Source: a bacterium SCSIO 12741 (GTDB lineage Bacteria > Bacteroidota > Bacteroidia > Flavobacteriales_G > Salibacteraceae). From it: a stretch of 64,000 nucleotides of DNA. Of this stretch, positions 17,934 through 27,821 are shown piece after piece. Within the stretch, counting starts at the first letter, position 1; the number at the start of each line of letters is the position of its first letter. The stretch lies in NCBI GenBank assembly GCA_024398055.1, contig CP073749.1:2108594-2172593 (forward strand), given 5' to 3'. Below the pieces are notes generated by a model. That model had not been told where the DNA came from. It saw only the letters and a list, made by a program, of their open reading frames with translations, and did not search any database. Made by a program: the position numbers and the translations under genes.

Positions 17934-20900
17934 TTACCGCGATACCTGGAATGAAATTTCCAGGGGATTACCGTCAAGCATACCCACCAAACGGTAGTTT
18001 CCAATGGCTAAATGCTGAACATCCAATTCGATAATCTGCCCACTTTCGTCCTGATAAATGGAATACGACATGACCTGTTTTCCTTGCTCGTCCATAACCC
18101 AAAAAACACTCGGATTGTTAACCGCAAATGGAATCTCAATCACCATACGATCGCTGGTTGGATTCGGATAGGCCCGGATTTGTTTTTCAAGATCAATTTG
18201 GGTCATTCCTAAGCAGATCAATTCCACCATCACGTCAATCGTATCTGTTCGTTTACAGCCTTTAGCGTCCGTAGTGATCAATTGCAACGTGCCACTCTGA
18301 GTTTCAGTGATGACCTTTGAGCTTTTACCATTGCTCCATTGGTAGGTACTCCCCGGATTTCCAGCATCAATAACGGCAGGATTTCCGGTGCAACCAAGTA
18401 CACTATCTGGAACGGCCTTACTCGGAATGGGATTTACATAAAAAGAATAAACGGCTGAATTACCGCAGTATCCATTGCTATCCAATCGGATTGAATGTGT
18501 TCCAACTCCGGCCAAGTAAGGCTTGAAATGGGTTCCGTTTACCCCGGGTCCACTCCAGGTGCCTCCAGGATGTTTCGCTTGCAACATGACTGTAGAATCG
18601 TATTCACAGAACACACGGTTTCCGGTATAGGTTGTGTCAAACACCGGGTCAACGCGTACCTGGAAGGAGGTGTCTTTTACGCATCCCGCTGAGCTGATGG
18701 CCTTGTAGTAAACCGTGGTTTGATCCGGATGATTGTAGGTAGCCAGGAAGTCCGGGTGATGGGCGTTGAAATTTCCGGTCAGGGAGTCAACCGCTTTTCC
18801 ATAGAAGAATCCGGTGGGGTATTGAGCGATTAGCGCATTGATGGAGTCCCGCTCACAGAAAGGCCCGAAGGTGCTGATTGCAGCCACGGGGACTGGAGAT
18901 CCGGTAACGGTAAGCGTATCGTAATATTTACAACCCAAAGAGTCGGTTAGTGTGGCTACTACTTGCGTGGTGCCTTTAGGAACTGTGAAGGATACTTGGG
19001 CTAGAGTAGGATCTGCAAATCGTGCTGCTGGTATCCAGGAATAGGATGTGGGAAGGGTGGATTGATGACTTGATGTAAGCGTTAATACTTCAGATTCGCA
19101 ACTACTCGTGTCAGGACCAATGGACCATTTCGGATCTGGAAAAGAAATCAAGGTAATATTCGCCGTGTCCTTACACACACCTTCCTTGTACTGAACCGCA
19201 AGTTGGATGGTCGTGGTCTGCTGGACACCTGCCTTAGGGCTTGGTGATAATGAATCAGACAACACCGAAGTAGGTGACCAGGAGAATTGGTAGAGGTCCG
19301 AGGGATTTTGATTTAAGGTTTTGAAGGCCACCAAGGGGCGATGGTAATTCGATGCTTGGGAGACCATCTGACTGTTGCAAATGACCGGGGTAAAGTTGTG
19401 GTTATTGACGAGACTGCTTAAAAATTGGGTGGTGTCGTAATGAACAGTGGCATTTTTTCCAACCAAACCGAGCATGTCGTAACAGACTTCCACTACGATA
19501 TTTGAATTTCCATCCCATTGGAAAGCCTGATTGAAATTTAGGTAATTCCAACCTGTGGTCAGCGCCAGGCTTTGGGAGTAATGGTAGGTGGATAATCCTT
19601 GTCTCCAAGCCAACATCGAAGTATCGTTTACATGGCCAATCTTCAAACTGTAATCAGTGATTGATTGGAGTCCATGAGGATCTTTGATGGAAAAGCCAAC
19701 GGAGTAAATCTGATCCAGGCTATCTAACCCCAAAGCCAATAGATCGCTTTTCCGGTAGAGGTATTGCTGACGAGATTTTGAAATCGTAGTGCCAAACGGA
19801 CATGGCCAGGACCTGATACCTACACCATGGGACAAATTGGTAGGAGTATTTGCTGTAATTACAGGTTCAAGAAAATCCAATAAACTGTTTTCTCTCGGAT
19901 GCCCAAACGGTGATTGATTGGGGTCAAAAAGGTTAACCTTTAGGGGGACACTATCTCCCGAGCAGATTTGCTGCAACCCGGCTGAAATTTCCAAAGAATC
20001 CGGTTGGTGGAAAGTTTCCACTTGAATCGATTTCTCTTGAATGCATCCTTCATTGTTAGACACAATCGCGGTGTAAGTAGCAGTTAAGGAATCTCCAATG
20101 CTAGGGTTAGGCAAAGTGTCATTTGAAACCAAGTGACTCGGAGTCCATTTGTATTGGTAAGTGTAACCGCCAAGGTTGGGTTGGGCGGTCAAAGGAAAGC
20201 TTGTACCGTAGAAGCACAACGTGGTATCTGCACTGGTGTTCAGAGTGAATTTAGTGCCTGGTTTTATCCAAAATGTATCTCGTTTGGTAGTGGGTACACT
20301 GTTGCAGTTGAGGTATACCTTACCCGATAATTCAATTTGAGTGGGATTCATCACCCGAAAGTGGGCTTGAAAATTCGTATCGGTGGACGAGGTATCCAAC
20401 CAAACATTCTGTCCTAATCCCGAGAAAACCAGTGTATCACCGCTAATTCTCCTCCAGGAATAGTGATTGCTTCCGTAGGTTTTTATGGATATGGTGTCAC
20501 CCTGGCAATGCCTAAAGGTGTCGAGGGAGCCACCAAATTCAGTTTGCACCCCAACTCCATTATTGATGTAAATAGTATAGATCGTTGAACCTCTTCCGGG
20601 GTAGTTGCAGCGGTCGTCTGTAAAATCGGTGTGAAAGAAGGCCTTTCGAAAGATTTTAGTGGAACTCACGAAAAAGGTGTAGGTAGCCACAGACTGGTTT
20701 TTGCTAATGGATTTGATCGTCATGCTGCTTTGAGGAAATACGTCCTTCAACGAGCTTTTGAGGTAGACCGTGTCCGTAGAGTTGGGGTCGGTAAAGGTAT
20801 CCTTGAAACTATTCCAGGTGCCTTCTTCTACACGGATGGCATTGCTGGATAGCTGCGTAGCACCCATTCCGGTGAGGTTTGAAATGGACGAAGCAACGGG

Positions 20901-21851
20901 TTGATTATTGTTACAAATGTTGGCAATGAATTGGAAATCTCTCAGGGTCTGAGCCTTCCATCTGCCGGTACAATGCTCGTATTCCTTCACCCAATAAGCA
21001 ACTACTCGCTTACCCGCAGTGGTGGGTTTAACGGTGATCTTTCCAGTGAGGGTATCCAAGGAAAACCCTGCAGCCGGTTGGCGGTAAGTGAAGTTTCCTA
21101 CATAATTGGCACAAGTGTTGGCCCATTGTAAGGCACAAGCCAAATTGTAGGTCACTGAATCTTTATCGAGATCATAAGCGGCAACGCTGTAGTGACTGGT
21201 TTGGCCAACACAGACATTGGGTCGCGGTCTGGCTTCATCGGTAAAATTGGGCGAACTATTCGTTGGGAAATTGAGGTTGTCAAATCGTGTTTCCACCCAC
21301 ATGCCTCCGGAATTAATGTTGGAGTTAGCTGTATTTCTGCAGCATTGGGGTTGGAAGCCAAGCGTCCAAGAATTGCAATGCACGAGAGAGATGATTCCAG
21401 AAAATTTATAGCGAACAAAACCTAGGACGGTTCCTCCACGGCATCGGGTATTTGGGGTGCGATTTGGATCAAGTACTTTATCACAAACATCCGATACTTC
21501 TTCAGAAACCAAAGTCGTGGTTCCCGACTGATTGCTAATTCCTGCGTAGGGTCCTCCAAATGGGGCAGGAGTTGGGGCAACAAATGCGAGGTTGGCTAAG
21601 GTATAAGTTGTATTAATGTTGCGGCTACTGCATTTTGCAGTGACCATTGCTGAAGGTACGTTGTACTGCGCTCCAGAACAATCTCTCAACACGGATACTT
21701 CTATGTAGTAGTTGCTCGTCCCTATGAGTGAGCCGGGCCCGATGTACTTATATTTTATGGCACCACCCGCTACGTGGGAAGCACTTGCTGACACAGCAAG
21801 AAGTACCAAAAAACTCAATAGGGTAAAACGGTTTATTAGGTCAGACTTCAT
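17934..21851 (-). CDS. P3: giant T9SS substrate, tandem twin of P4, Por-type tail
   Basis: A 1305-residue protein with signal peptide (1-24, ending SASA) and then SHVAGGAIKYKYIGPG. The N-terminal domain keeps LRDCSG, VSDVCDK and QCCRNT cysteine motifs. Ig-like repeats follow, then a jelly-roll-like module (YLYRKSDLLALGLDSLD ... FQWDGNSNIVVEVCYD), repeats with FCERDSINAL and GGTWSGPG, and a type A tail in the last 81 residues (IRAYPNPTSDRMVIEIP ... LAIGNYRLVGM). It starts only 43 bases after the stop of P4, so the two are probably one transcript. No catalytic motif seen. Confidence 0.9.
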   Translation of the reverse strand: MKSDLINRFTLLSFLVLLAVSASASHVAGGAIKYKYIGPGSLIGTSNYYIEVSVLRDCSGAQYNVPSAMVTAKCSSRNINTTYTLANLAFVAPTPAPFGGPYAGISNQSGTTTLVSEEVSDVCDKVLDPNRTPNTRCRGGTVLGFVRYKFSGIISLVHCNSWTLGFQPQCCRNTANSNINSGGMWVETRFDNLNFPTNSSPNFTDEARPRPNVCVGQTSHYSVAAYDLDKDSVTYNLACALQWANTCANYVGNFTYRQPAAGFSLDTLTGKITVKPTTAGKRVVAYWVKEYEHCTGRWKAQTLRDFQFIANICNNNQPVASSISNLTGMGATQLSSNAIRVEEGTWNSFKDTFTDPNSTDTVYLKSSLKDVFPQSSMTIKSISKNQSVATYTFFVSSTKIFRKAFFHTDFTDDRCNYPGRGSTIYTIYINNGVGVQTEFGGSLDTFRHCQGDTISIKTYGSNHYSWRRISGDTLVFSGLGQNVWLDTSSTDTNFQAHFRVMNPTQIELSGKVYLNCNSVPTTKRDTFWIKPGTKFTLNTSADTTLCFYGTSFPLTAQPNLGGYTYQYKWTPSHLVSNDTLPNPSIGDSLTATYTAIVSNNEGCIQEKSIQVETFHQPDSLEISAGLQQICSGDSVPLKVNLFDPNQSPFGHPRENSLLDFLEPVITANTPTNLSHGVGIRSWPCPFGTTISKSRQQYLYRKSDLLALGLDSLDQIYSVGFSIKDPHGLQSITDYSLKIGHVNDTSMLAWRQGLSTYHYSQSLALTTGWNYLNFNQAFQWDGNSNIVVEVCYDMLGLVGKNATVHYDTTQFLSSLVNNHNFTPVICNSQMVSQASNYHRPLVAFKTLNQNPSDLYQFSWSPTSVLSDSLSPSPKAGVQQTTTIQLAVQYKEGVCKDTANITLISFPDPKWSIGPDTSSCESEVLTLTSSHQSTLPTSYSWIPAARFADPTLAQVSFTVPKGTTQVVATLTDSLGCKYYDTLTVTGSPVPVAAISTFGPFCERDSINALIAQYPTGFFYGKAVDSLTGNFNAHHPDFLATYNHPDQTTVYYKAISSAGCVKDTSFQVRVDPVFDTTYTGNRVFCEYDSTVMLQAKHPGGTWSGPGVNGTHFKPYLAGVGTHSIRLDSNGYCGNSAVYSFYVNPIPSKAVPDSVLGCTGNPAVIDAGNPGSTYQWSNGKSSKVITETQSGTLQLITTDAKGCKRTDTIDVMVELICLGMTQIDLEKQIRAYPNPTSDRMVIEIPFAVNNPSVFWVMDEQGKQVMSYSIYQDESGQIIELDVQHLAIGNYRLVGMLDGNPLEISFQVSR

Positions 21852-21894
21852 TGCGTTGGATTTAATTCAAAAATAAAGATTTGAAATTTTCCGA

Positions 21895-24800
21895 TTATCG
21901 CGATACCTGAAAAGCAATTTCTATCGGATTTCCATCAAGCATTCCAACTAATCGATAGCTTCCGATTGCCAAATGCTGAACATCAAGCTCGATATATTGG
22001 CCCTTATTTTGGTCAGCTATGGAATGACTCATCACTCGTTTTCCTTGGTTGTCAATGATCCAAAAAACGCCCGGGTTTTGAACCGTAAAAGGAATTTCAA
22101 TCACCATGCGATCGCTGGTAGGATTTGGATAGGCTCGAATTCGATTTTCAAGATCAACTTGAGCAACTCCGAGGCAGATTAATTCCACCATCACGTTGAT
22201 GGTATCGGTTCGCTTACAGCCTTGCGCATCCGTTGTGATCAACTGCAGTGTTCCGCTCTGTGTTTCGGTTATTACCTGAGAACTTTTTCCATTACTCCAT
22301 TGGTAGACACTTCCGGGGTTTCCAGCGTCAATGATGGCAGGGTTTCCGGTACAGCCCATTACGCTGTCTGGAACGGCTTTACTTGGCATTGGATTTACAT
22401 AGAAAGAATAGACTGCTGAATTGCCACAGTAGCCATTACTGTCAACCCTAATTTGATGAGTACCGGTTCCGGCAACATAAGGGCTAAAATGGGTTCCGCT
22501 TACTCCTGGACCGCTCCAGGTGCCACCAGGGTGTTTGGCCTGTAACATTACGGTAGAATCATTATCACAGAACATACGACTTCCGGTATAAGTGGTGTCA
22601 AATACAGGATCTACGCGTACCTGGAAAGAGGTGTCCTTTTCACAGCCAATTCCGCTTACTGCCTTGAAATTAATGGTGGTTAGATCCGGGTGGTTGTAGG
22701 TGGCCAAAAAGTCTGGATGATGGGCGTTGAAATTACCGGTGATGGAATCCACCGATTTTCCGTAGAAATACCCGCCTTGAAATTGAGCTTGTAAGGCGTT
22801 AATCGAGTCACGCTCACAGAATGGTCCAAAGGTGCTAATGCCTGCAATTGGTACAGGTGACCCGGTTACCACCAGGGTATCGAAATATTCGCATCCCAAG
22901 GAGTCCGTTAACTTGGCTATTACCTGGGTTTGTCCCGAAGGAACGTTGAAGGATACTTGAGCCAGGCTCGGATCTACAAATTGAGCTGCCGGGCTCCAGG
23001 AGTAGCTTGCTGGAAATGGTGATTGATGACTGGAAGTAAAGGTTAGTACTTCAGCCTCACAGGTGGCCGTATCTGGTCCAATTGCAAATTGAGGATCGGG
23101 AGAGGAGATCAACGTGATCTGTGCAGTATCTGGGCAAACTCCCTCTTTGTACTGAATGGCCAAGCCGATGGTGGTGTTTTGGGTAATGCCCGCTTTCGGA
23201 TTTGGAGCTAATGAATCAGAAAGAACATGGCTCGGTGTCCAGGTATAATCATAAAGGTAGGATGGATCATTTCTCATGGTCTTTAACGCAATCATTGGCA
23301 ACTGATACGCAGAACTTAGAGACAGCATTTGGTTGGTACAAATAGCGGGAGAAGAGGCTTGATTGGTTACGATGTTGCAGAGGTAACTGGTGACACCATA
23401 ATAGACAGCTGGGTTATTTCCGGTTACTCCATTTCGATCGTAACACACTTCTACAATAAGATTGGACTTGCCATCCCATTGGAATCCTTGATTAAAATTC
23501 AGGTAATTCCAGCCTACATGCAGAGATAGGTTTTGAGAATAATGGACTGCTGTAAGTCCTTGGTTCCAACCACTAACAGCCGTATCACTCGTAAGTCCGA
23601 TTTTCAAATTGTAATCGGGAATGGAGTTTACTCCGTGAAGGTCGCGTATCGCAAAGCCCAAGGAATAAATGAAATCCAAACTGTCTAAGCCCATGGCGAT
23701 CAAGTCGCTTTTTCGGTAGAGATATCGTTGCCTTGCTTTGGAGGTAAGCACTCCAAATGGACATGGCCAGGACGCTGCAGATTGAGCTGAAGACGTGTTG
23801 AAGGGTGTACCTGAAGGAGTTGCTGGCTGAAGTATGTGGAGCAAGCTGTCTTCCCGAGGGTGCCCAAAGGGAGATTGTGTCGGATCGAAGAGGTTAACGT
23901 TGATTTGGACACTGTCGCCAGCGCAAATATGCTGTGTGTTGGTTGTAAGAACGAGTGAATCTGAACGCTGGAAGGATTTAACGAAAACAGATTGGGTTTG
24001 AATACACCCTTCATTGTTTTCTACGGTTACGGTGTAGTTGGCACTCACTGAATCGCCTACCGTTGGAGAAGCAATCGTGTCATTGGAAACCAGATTGGAG
24101 GGTTCCCATTTATATTGATAGGTGTATCCGCTCAAATTGGGTTGAGCCGAAATTCCAAAACTCACTCCATCGTAACAGAGTGCGGTGTCTGAACTGGTGC
24201 TCAGGTTAAATCGAGTTCCGGGAATGAGCCAGAAAGTATCTTTTTTAAGGGTGGCAGTGTTGTTGCAAAAGAGGGTGGCCAGGGCGGAGACTTCCACTTG
24301 AGTGGGGTTTTGCACCTGGATGTGCGCCTGAAAATTCGTGTCGCCCGGCACCGTGTCCAGCCAAATATTTTGACCCGGGCCCGAAAACTTAAAGGTATCT
24401 CCTGAAATGCTTTTCCAAGTGTAGTGATCGCTCCCTGATAATTCAATCAAAGAAGTGTCTCCCGTGCACAGATTGAAGGTGTCATTGATTCCATGAATAT
24501 CGGCAAGCAAACCTCCGGCACCGTCAATAAGCAAGGTGTAGGTAGTGATGCCTTGGCCGGGAATATCGCACCTGTCGTCTGTGTACCTGGTTTGAAAGAA
24601 AATCTGTCTGGAGATCGCTAAGGAAGGCACAAAAAAGTTGTAGGTAGCTACCGATTGGTTTTTACTTAAGGAGGTAATGGTCATCGAACTTTGTGGGAAT
24701 ACATCTTTTAGTGTCGAGGTGAGGTATACCGTGTCAACCGTATTTGGATCGGTAAAGGTGTCTTTAAAACTGACCCAAGTTCCTTTTTGAACCTTAATCT

Positions 24801-25812
24801 TTCGATCGCCCAATCGGACGGCACCATTTCCGGTAAGTGCTGATACGGAAGCAAATTGAGCAGGTTTGTTTGCACAGAGATGAACATTAAATTGGAAATC
24901 CCGCAGCGTTTGAGCCTTCCATCTACCCGTACAACGTTCGTATTCTTTCACCCAATAGCCAATCATCCGTTTTCCTGCACTCGCAGGTGTTAAAGTGATT
25001 TCACCGGTAACGGTATCCAAATTAAAATTTGCCACAGGTTGCGTATAACTGAAATTGCCAACGTAGTTAGCACAGGCGGTAGGAGATGTTCTAACGCAAG
25101 CCAGGTTGTAGGTTATAGAATCATGCTCCTGGTCTTGCACGGCCACGCTGTAGTAACTCGTTTGACCAACACAAACATTAGGACGAGATCTTTGATCCTC
25201 CAAAAAATGGGGAGAACTGTTCGTCGGGAAATTCAGGTTGTCGAAACGAACTTCTACATACAGGTTAGCCGAATTGATATTGGCGTTACCCGTGTTTCGC
25301 CCACCCGTAATGGTGTGACCAAGGGTCCAATAGTTACATTGAGTTAAGGTGATGAGGCTTGCATACTTAAAGCGCATGTAGCCTTGAATCGTACCTCCTC
25401 TGCAGTTGGTTAAAGGATTCTGATTGGGGTTAAGTACTTTATCACAAACATCAGAGACTTCCTCAGCAACCATCGTCGTAGAACCCGATTGCTGGCTGAT
25501 TCCTACATAGGGACCTCCAAATGGAGTAGGTGTGGGGGCTACAAAAGGCAAATTACTGAGGGAGAAGTTGGTGACCGTTGATGAACCACTGCATTTGGCA
25601 GTGACTGCTGCTGTGGTCACGGTGTAGGCAACACCCGCACAATCTCTTAATACGCTTGCTTCAACATAGTATTGATAAGTTCCAGGGGTAGAACCTGGGC
25701 CAACATATTTGTATTTAATGGATCCTCCTGCCACATGGCCGGCAAATAGATCGATTGAGTTTAGGGTTAGTAGGCTGATTAATAAAAGGGTACAGGTAAG
25801 GATGGATTTCAT
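21895..25812 (-). CDS. P4: giant T9SS substrate, tandem twin of P3, Por-type tail
   Basis: A 1305-residue protein, exactly the length of P3 and near-identical to it in long stretches, especially the last 160 residues. The signal peptide ends LFA, followed by GHVAGGSIKYKYVGPG, so the usual Ser before His is Gly. The CC pair found in P1, P2, P3 and P5 is replaced by GG (TITGGRNTG). The jelly-roll-like module (YLYRKSDLIAMGLDSLD ... FQWDGKSNLIVEVCYD) and the tail (IRAYPNPTSDRMVIEIP) are intact. First gene of the probable P4-P3 transcript; about 270 bases of non-coding DNA lie upstream. Function unknown. Confidence 0.9.
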   Translation of the reverse strand: MKSILTCTLLLISLLTLNSIDLFAGHVAGGSIKYKYVGPGSTPGTYQYYVEASVLRDCAGVAYTVTTAAVTAKCSGSSTVTNFSLSNLPFVAPTPTPFGGPYVGISQQSGSTTMVAEEVSDVCDKVLNPNQNPLTNCRGGTIQGYMRFKYASLITLTQCNYWTLGHTITGGRNTGNANINSANLYVEVRFDNLNFPTNSSPHFLEDQRSRPNVCVGQTSYYSVAVQDQEHDSITYNLACVRTSPTACANYVGNFSYTQPVANFNLDTVTGEITLTPASAGKRMIGYWVKEYERCTGRWKAQTLRDFQFNVHLCANKPAQFASVSALTGNGAVRLGDRKIKVQKGTWVSFKDTFTDPNTVDTVYLTSTLKDVFPQSSMTITSLSKNQSVATYNFFVPSLAISRQIFFQTRYTDDRCDIPGQGITTYTLLIDGAGGLLADIHGINDTFNLCTGDTSLIELSGSDHYTWKSISGDTFKFSGPGQNIWLDTVPGDTNFQAHIQVQNPTQVEVSALATLFCNNTATLKKDTFWLIPGTRFNLSTSSDTALCYDGVSFGISAQPNLSGYTYQYKWEPSNLVSNDTIASPTVGDSVSANYTVTVENNEGCIQTQSVFVKSFQRSDSLVLTTNTQHICAGDSVQINVNLFDPTQSPFGHPREDSLLHILQPATPSGTPFNTSSAQSAASWPCPFGVLTSKARQRYLYRKSDLIAMGLDSLDFIYSLGFAIRDLHGVNSIPDYNLKIGLTSDTAVSGWNQGLTAVHYSQNLSLHVGWNYLNFNQGFQWDGKSNLIVEVCYDRNGVTGNNPAVYYGVTSYLCNIVTNQASSPAICTNQMLSLSSAYQLPMIALKTMRNDPSYLYDYTWTPSHVLSDSLAPNPKAGITQNTTIGLAIQYKEGVCPDTAQITLISSPDPQFAIGPDTATCEAEVLTFTSSHQSPFPASYSWSPAAQFVDPSLAQVSFNVPSGQTQVIAKLTDSLGCEYFDTLVVTGSPVPIAGISTFGPFCERDSINALQAQFQGGYFYGKSVDSITGNFNAHHPDFLATYNHPDLTTINFKAVSGIGCEKDTSFQVRVDPVFDTTYTGSRMFCDNDSTVMLQAKHPGGTWSGPGVSGTHFSPYVAGTGTHQIRVDSNGYCGNSAVYSFYVNPMPSKAVPDSVMGCTGNPAIIDAGNPGSVYQWSNGKSSQVITETQSGTLQLITTDAQGCKRTDTINVMVELICLGVAQVDLENRIRAYPNPTSDRMVIEIPFTVQNPGVFWIIDNQGKRVMSHSIADQNKGQYIELDVQHLAIGSYRLVGMLDGNPIEIAFQVSR

Positions 25813-26033
25813 AATGCTGGGACTTTAATTCAAAACTATGGATTTTAATGGGTGAACTTAGAGGGTTGCCTTCAGGTTGGTCGACTGCCAATTTATGAGG
25901 CTCACTGATTTGGATTAAGTTATTGTTAATCAGTTATTTGTAACTGCCTTCGAAAAATGAAAACAACGTGATTTATAAACCCGAAATAAAAAGAGGCTAA
26001 AGGAAATCGTAATTTGACAAATTCAAACTGGGC

Positions 26034-26045
26034 TTTTAGCTAAAA
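26034..26045. repeat. 12-bp perfect palindrome
   Basis: TTTTAGCTAAAA lies between the rsmI stop and P4. A GCTAAA/TTTAGC inverted repeat with 25995-26001 could form a weak stem. It may mark the 3' end of the rsmI transcript; there is no T run. Confidence 0.3.
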
Positions 26046-26080
26046 TACTACGGAAATGATTGCTAAACAGGGTATTTAGC

Positions 26081-26746
26081 TCATCCTACGCCGGCCAAAA
26101 CCACTACGATTTCACCTTTTACAGTCTTCTCGCTATAGTAGTCATGTACCTCTTGGAGGGTGCCTCGAACGGTCTCTTCATGAATTTTGGTGATCTCTCG
26201 AGAGACAGATACTTTACGCTCCGAACCAAAGATTTCGATGAACTGGTTCAAAGCTTTTACCAAGCGATGTGGTGATTCGTAGAAAACCATGGTGCGGGTT
26301 TCTTCCTGCAGGCTCAGCATCCTTTTTTGCCGTCCTTTTTTCTGAGGTAGAAACCCTTCGAATACAAATCGATCGCAAGGCAACCCGCTATTGACAAGGG
26401 CAGGGACAAAAGCAGTTGGACCAGGTAGCGTTTCAACTTCCAAATCCATTTCCACACAGGCACGAACCAAAAGAAATCCAGGATCGGAAATTCCGGGTGT
26501 TCCTGCATCGCTCACCAAGACCAGATTCTCCCCAGCGGCCAATCGATCCGTTACCCGATGGAGGGCTTTGTGTTCATTGTGCGCATGAAAAGCAACCAGC
26601 GGTTTACTGATACTGAGATGTTGAAGTAGCTTGGATGTTTGCCGGGTATCTTCTGCCAGGATAGCATCACATTCCTTCAGGCAGCGAATGGCTCTCAGGG
26701 TAATGTCTTCCAGGTTTCCGATGGGAGTCGGTACCAGGGTAAGCAC
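26081..26746 (-). CDS. rsmI: 16S rRNA (cytidine1402-2'-O)-methyltransferase RsmI
   Basis: A 221-residue SAM-dependent tetrapyrrole-methylase-fold protein that 2'-O-methylates C1402 in the decoding centre of 16S rRNA. It shows the family N-terminus VPTPIGNLEDITLRA (5-19), AEDTRQTSKLL (31-41), SDAGTPGISDPG (79-90) and FYESPHR. It is shorter than the E. coli protein because the C-terminal extension is missing, as is common. The start is a GTG whose G is the last base of the upstream TAG stop (TAGTG), so it is translationally coupled to the gene before it. Confidence 0.95.
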   Translation of the reverse strand: MLTLVPTPIGNLEDITLRAIRCLKECDAILAEDTRQTSKLLQHLSISKPLVAFHAHNEHKALHRVTDRLAAGENLVLVSDAGTPGISDPGFLLVRACVEMDLEVETLPGPTAFVPALVNSGLPCDRFVFEGFLPQKKGRQKRMLSLQEETRTMVFYESPHRLVKALNQFIEIFGSERKVSVSREITKIHEETVRGTLQEVHDYYSEKTVKGEIVVVLAGVG

Positions 26747-27660
26747 TAGAGGTACCTCCTTTCAATGATTTCGAGAAACCCTTGGGTTACTTCGTCCTCA
26801 TCATCCCATTTGTAGAGAGCACGGTACTTGGCATCAATCAACCTTTGGGCGTCAGAATAACTTTCCAGGTGATTGAATTCGTTTAAAGCCCGAACAAACT
26901 CTTCGCCGTCTCCATTAAAGAGCTCGTTGGCGTAGTAGAATCGTTCATTCAATCCGAAGGCCTGGCGTAAATCTTTAATCGGACTTCTGGCCAAGCGGTC
27001 AGCCAGGGTTGTTTCCTCGGGCTGAGATTCGTTGATAGAAGGCTGAGTAGAGATCTCAGGCTCAGCAGCCAATATCTCGTCAATAATCTCTTCGCGAGAC
27101 TCGGCAGTCAATTCTTCCGGAGCTTCTTCAGCGGTTTCTGAAACAGCTTCCTGTACCGGTTCTTCCGACACTTCTTCGGCTTCAAGCTCAATTTCTGGCT
27201 CTGGCTCCTCCTCAATTTCGATATGAGCTTCCACTTCAGTCGTCGAAACTTCGATAATCACCTCTTCCGGTTCTTCCACAGATTCTGATTCAATCACCGT
27301 TTCCTCAGAACTTGATTCCAAAGCAGGTTCTTCGGGATCATCTACCAAAACAGGAGGAGTGGAGGTTTTCTGATCCCGAGCCATGTCGGAGAAAATTTCC
27401 TCACTCATTTCCTCGGCCACCTGATGCTGAACCACACGATCCATCACCTCACGGTCTACCGATTTGTGAATAGCCGTTCCAAGAGTCGGGTTTTCTACGA
27501 AATAGCGAAATAGGATTAAGGCTTCTTCCAGCTCCAGAATGTAGTGCTGGTATTCTTCAATTTCGCGCAGGTCGTGACGTTCTTCCAACTTGGGAAGCAT
27601 GGAGAACTCCCGTTGAAGTCGTTCTATTTTTTTAGCCAGTTCGAGCGCTCTTGAATTCAT
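26746..27660 (-). CDS. conserved acidic-linker protein upstream of rsmI, unknown function
   Basis: A 304-residue cytoplasmic protein in three parts. A helical N-terminus (1-100) has a predicted coiled coil. A very acidic Glu/Val/Pro-rich linker (about 105-215), with E-E repeats and almost no hydrophobic core, is likely disordered. A conserved C-terminal globular segment (about 220-304: PIKDLRQAFGLNERFYYANELFNGD ... YKWDDEDE) resembles a module seen in many Bacteroidota proteins of unknown role. It is coupled to rsmI by the overlapping stop/start. An exact -7 box (TAAATTTG, minus strand, 27671-27678) lies 11 bases upstream, but its -33 partner is too close (13 bases). Confidence 0.7.
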   Translation of the reverse strand: MNSRALELAKKIERLQREFSMLPKLEERHDLREIEEYQHYILELEEALILFRYFVENPTLGTAIHKSVDREVMDRVVQHQVAEEMSEEIFSDMARDQKTSTPPVLVDDPEEPALESSSEETVIESESVEEPEEVIIEVSTTEVEAHIEIEEEPEPEIELEAEEVSEEPVQEAVSETAEEAPEELTAESREEIIDEILAAEPEISTQPSINESQPEETTLADRLARSPIKDLRQAFGLNERFYYANELFNGDGEEFVRALNEFNHLESYSDAQRLIDAKYRALYKWDDEDEVTQGFLEIIERRYL

Positions 27661-27783
27661 GAAGTAGCAACAAATTTATTTTATAAAATGACAAAGCATC
27701 GTAAATATTGCCTCTTTCTATTAACAAGAAGGATGCCGAGATCGGGAGCAAGGAAAATTTATGATTTAACTTGAACTTTAAAA

Positions 27784-27815
27784 TTGAAACCCTCCTTCTC
27801 CTTTTATTAGTTTTG
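27784..27815 (+). promoter_or_regulatory. tdk promoter, possibly giving a leaderless mRNA
   Basis: TTG (27784-27786), a 21-base spacer and TAGTTTTG (27808-27815), exact to TAnnTTTG. The expected transcript start falls at about 27821, on or next to the tdk ATG at 27822. Confidence 0.6.
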
Positions 27816-27821
27816 CCCCAC

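Noticed and set aside
27771-27821. 17-residue N-terminal extension of thymidine kinase
   Set aside because: It overlaps the promoter and adds a hydrophobic stretch foreign to the family.
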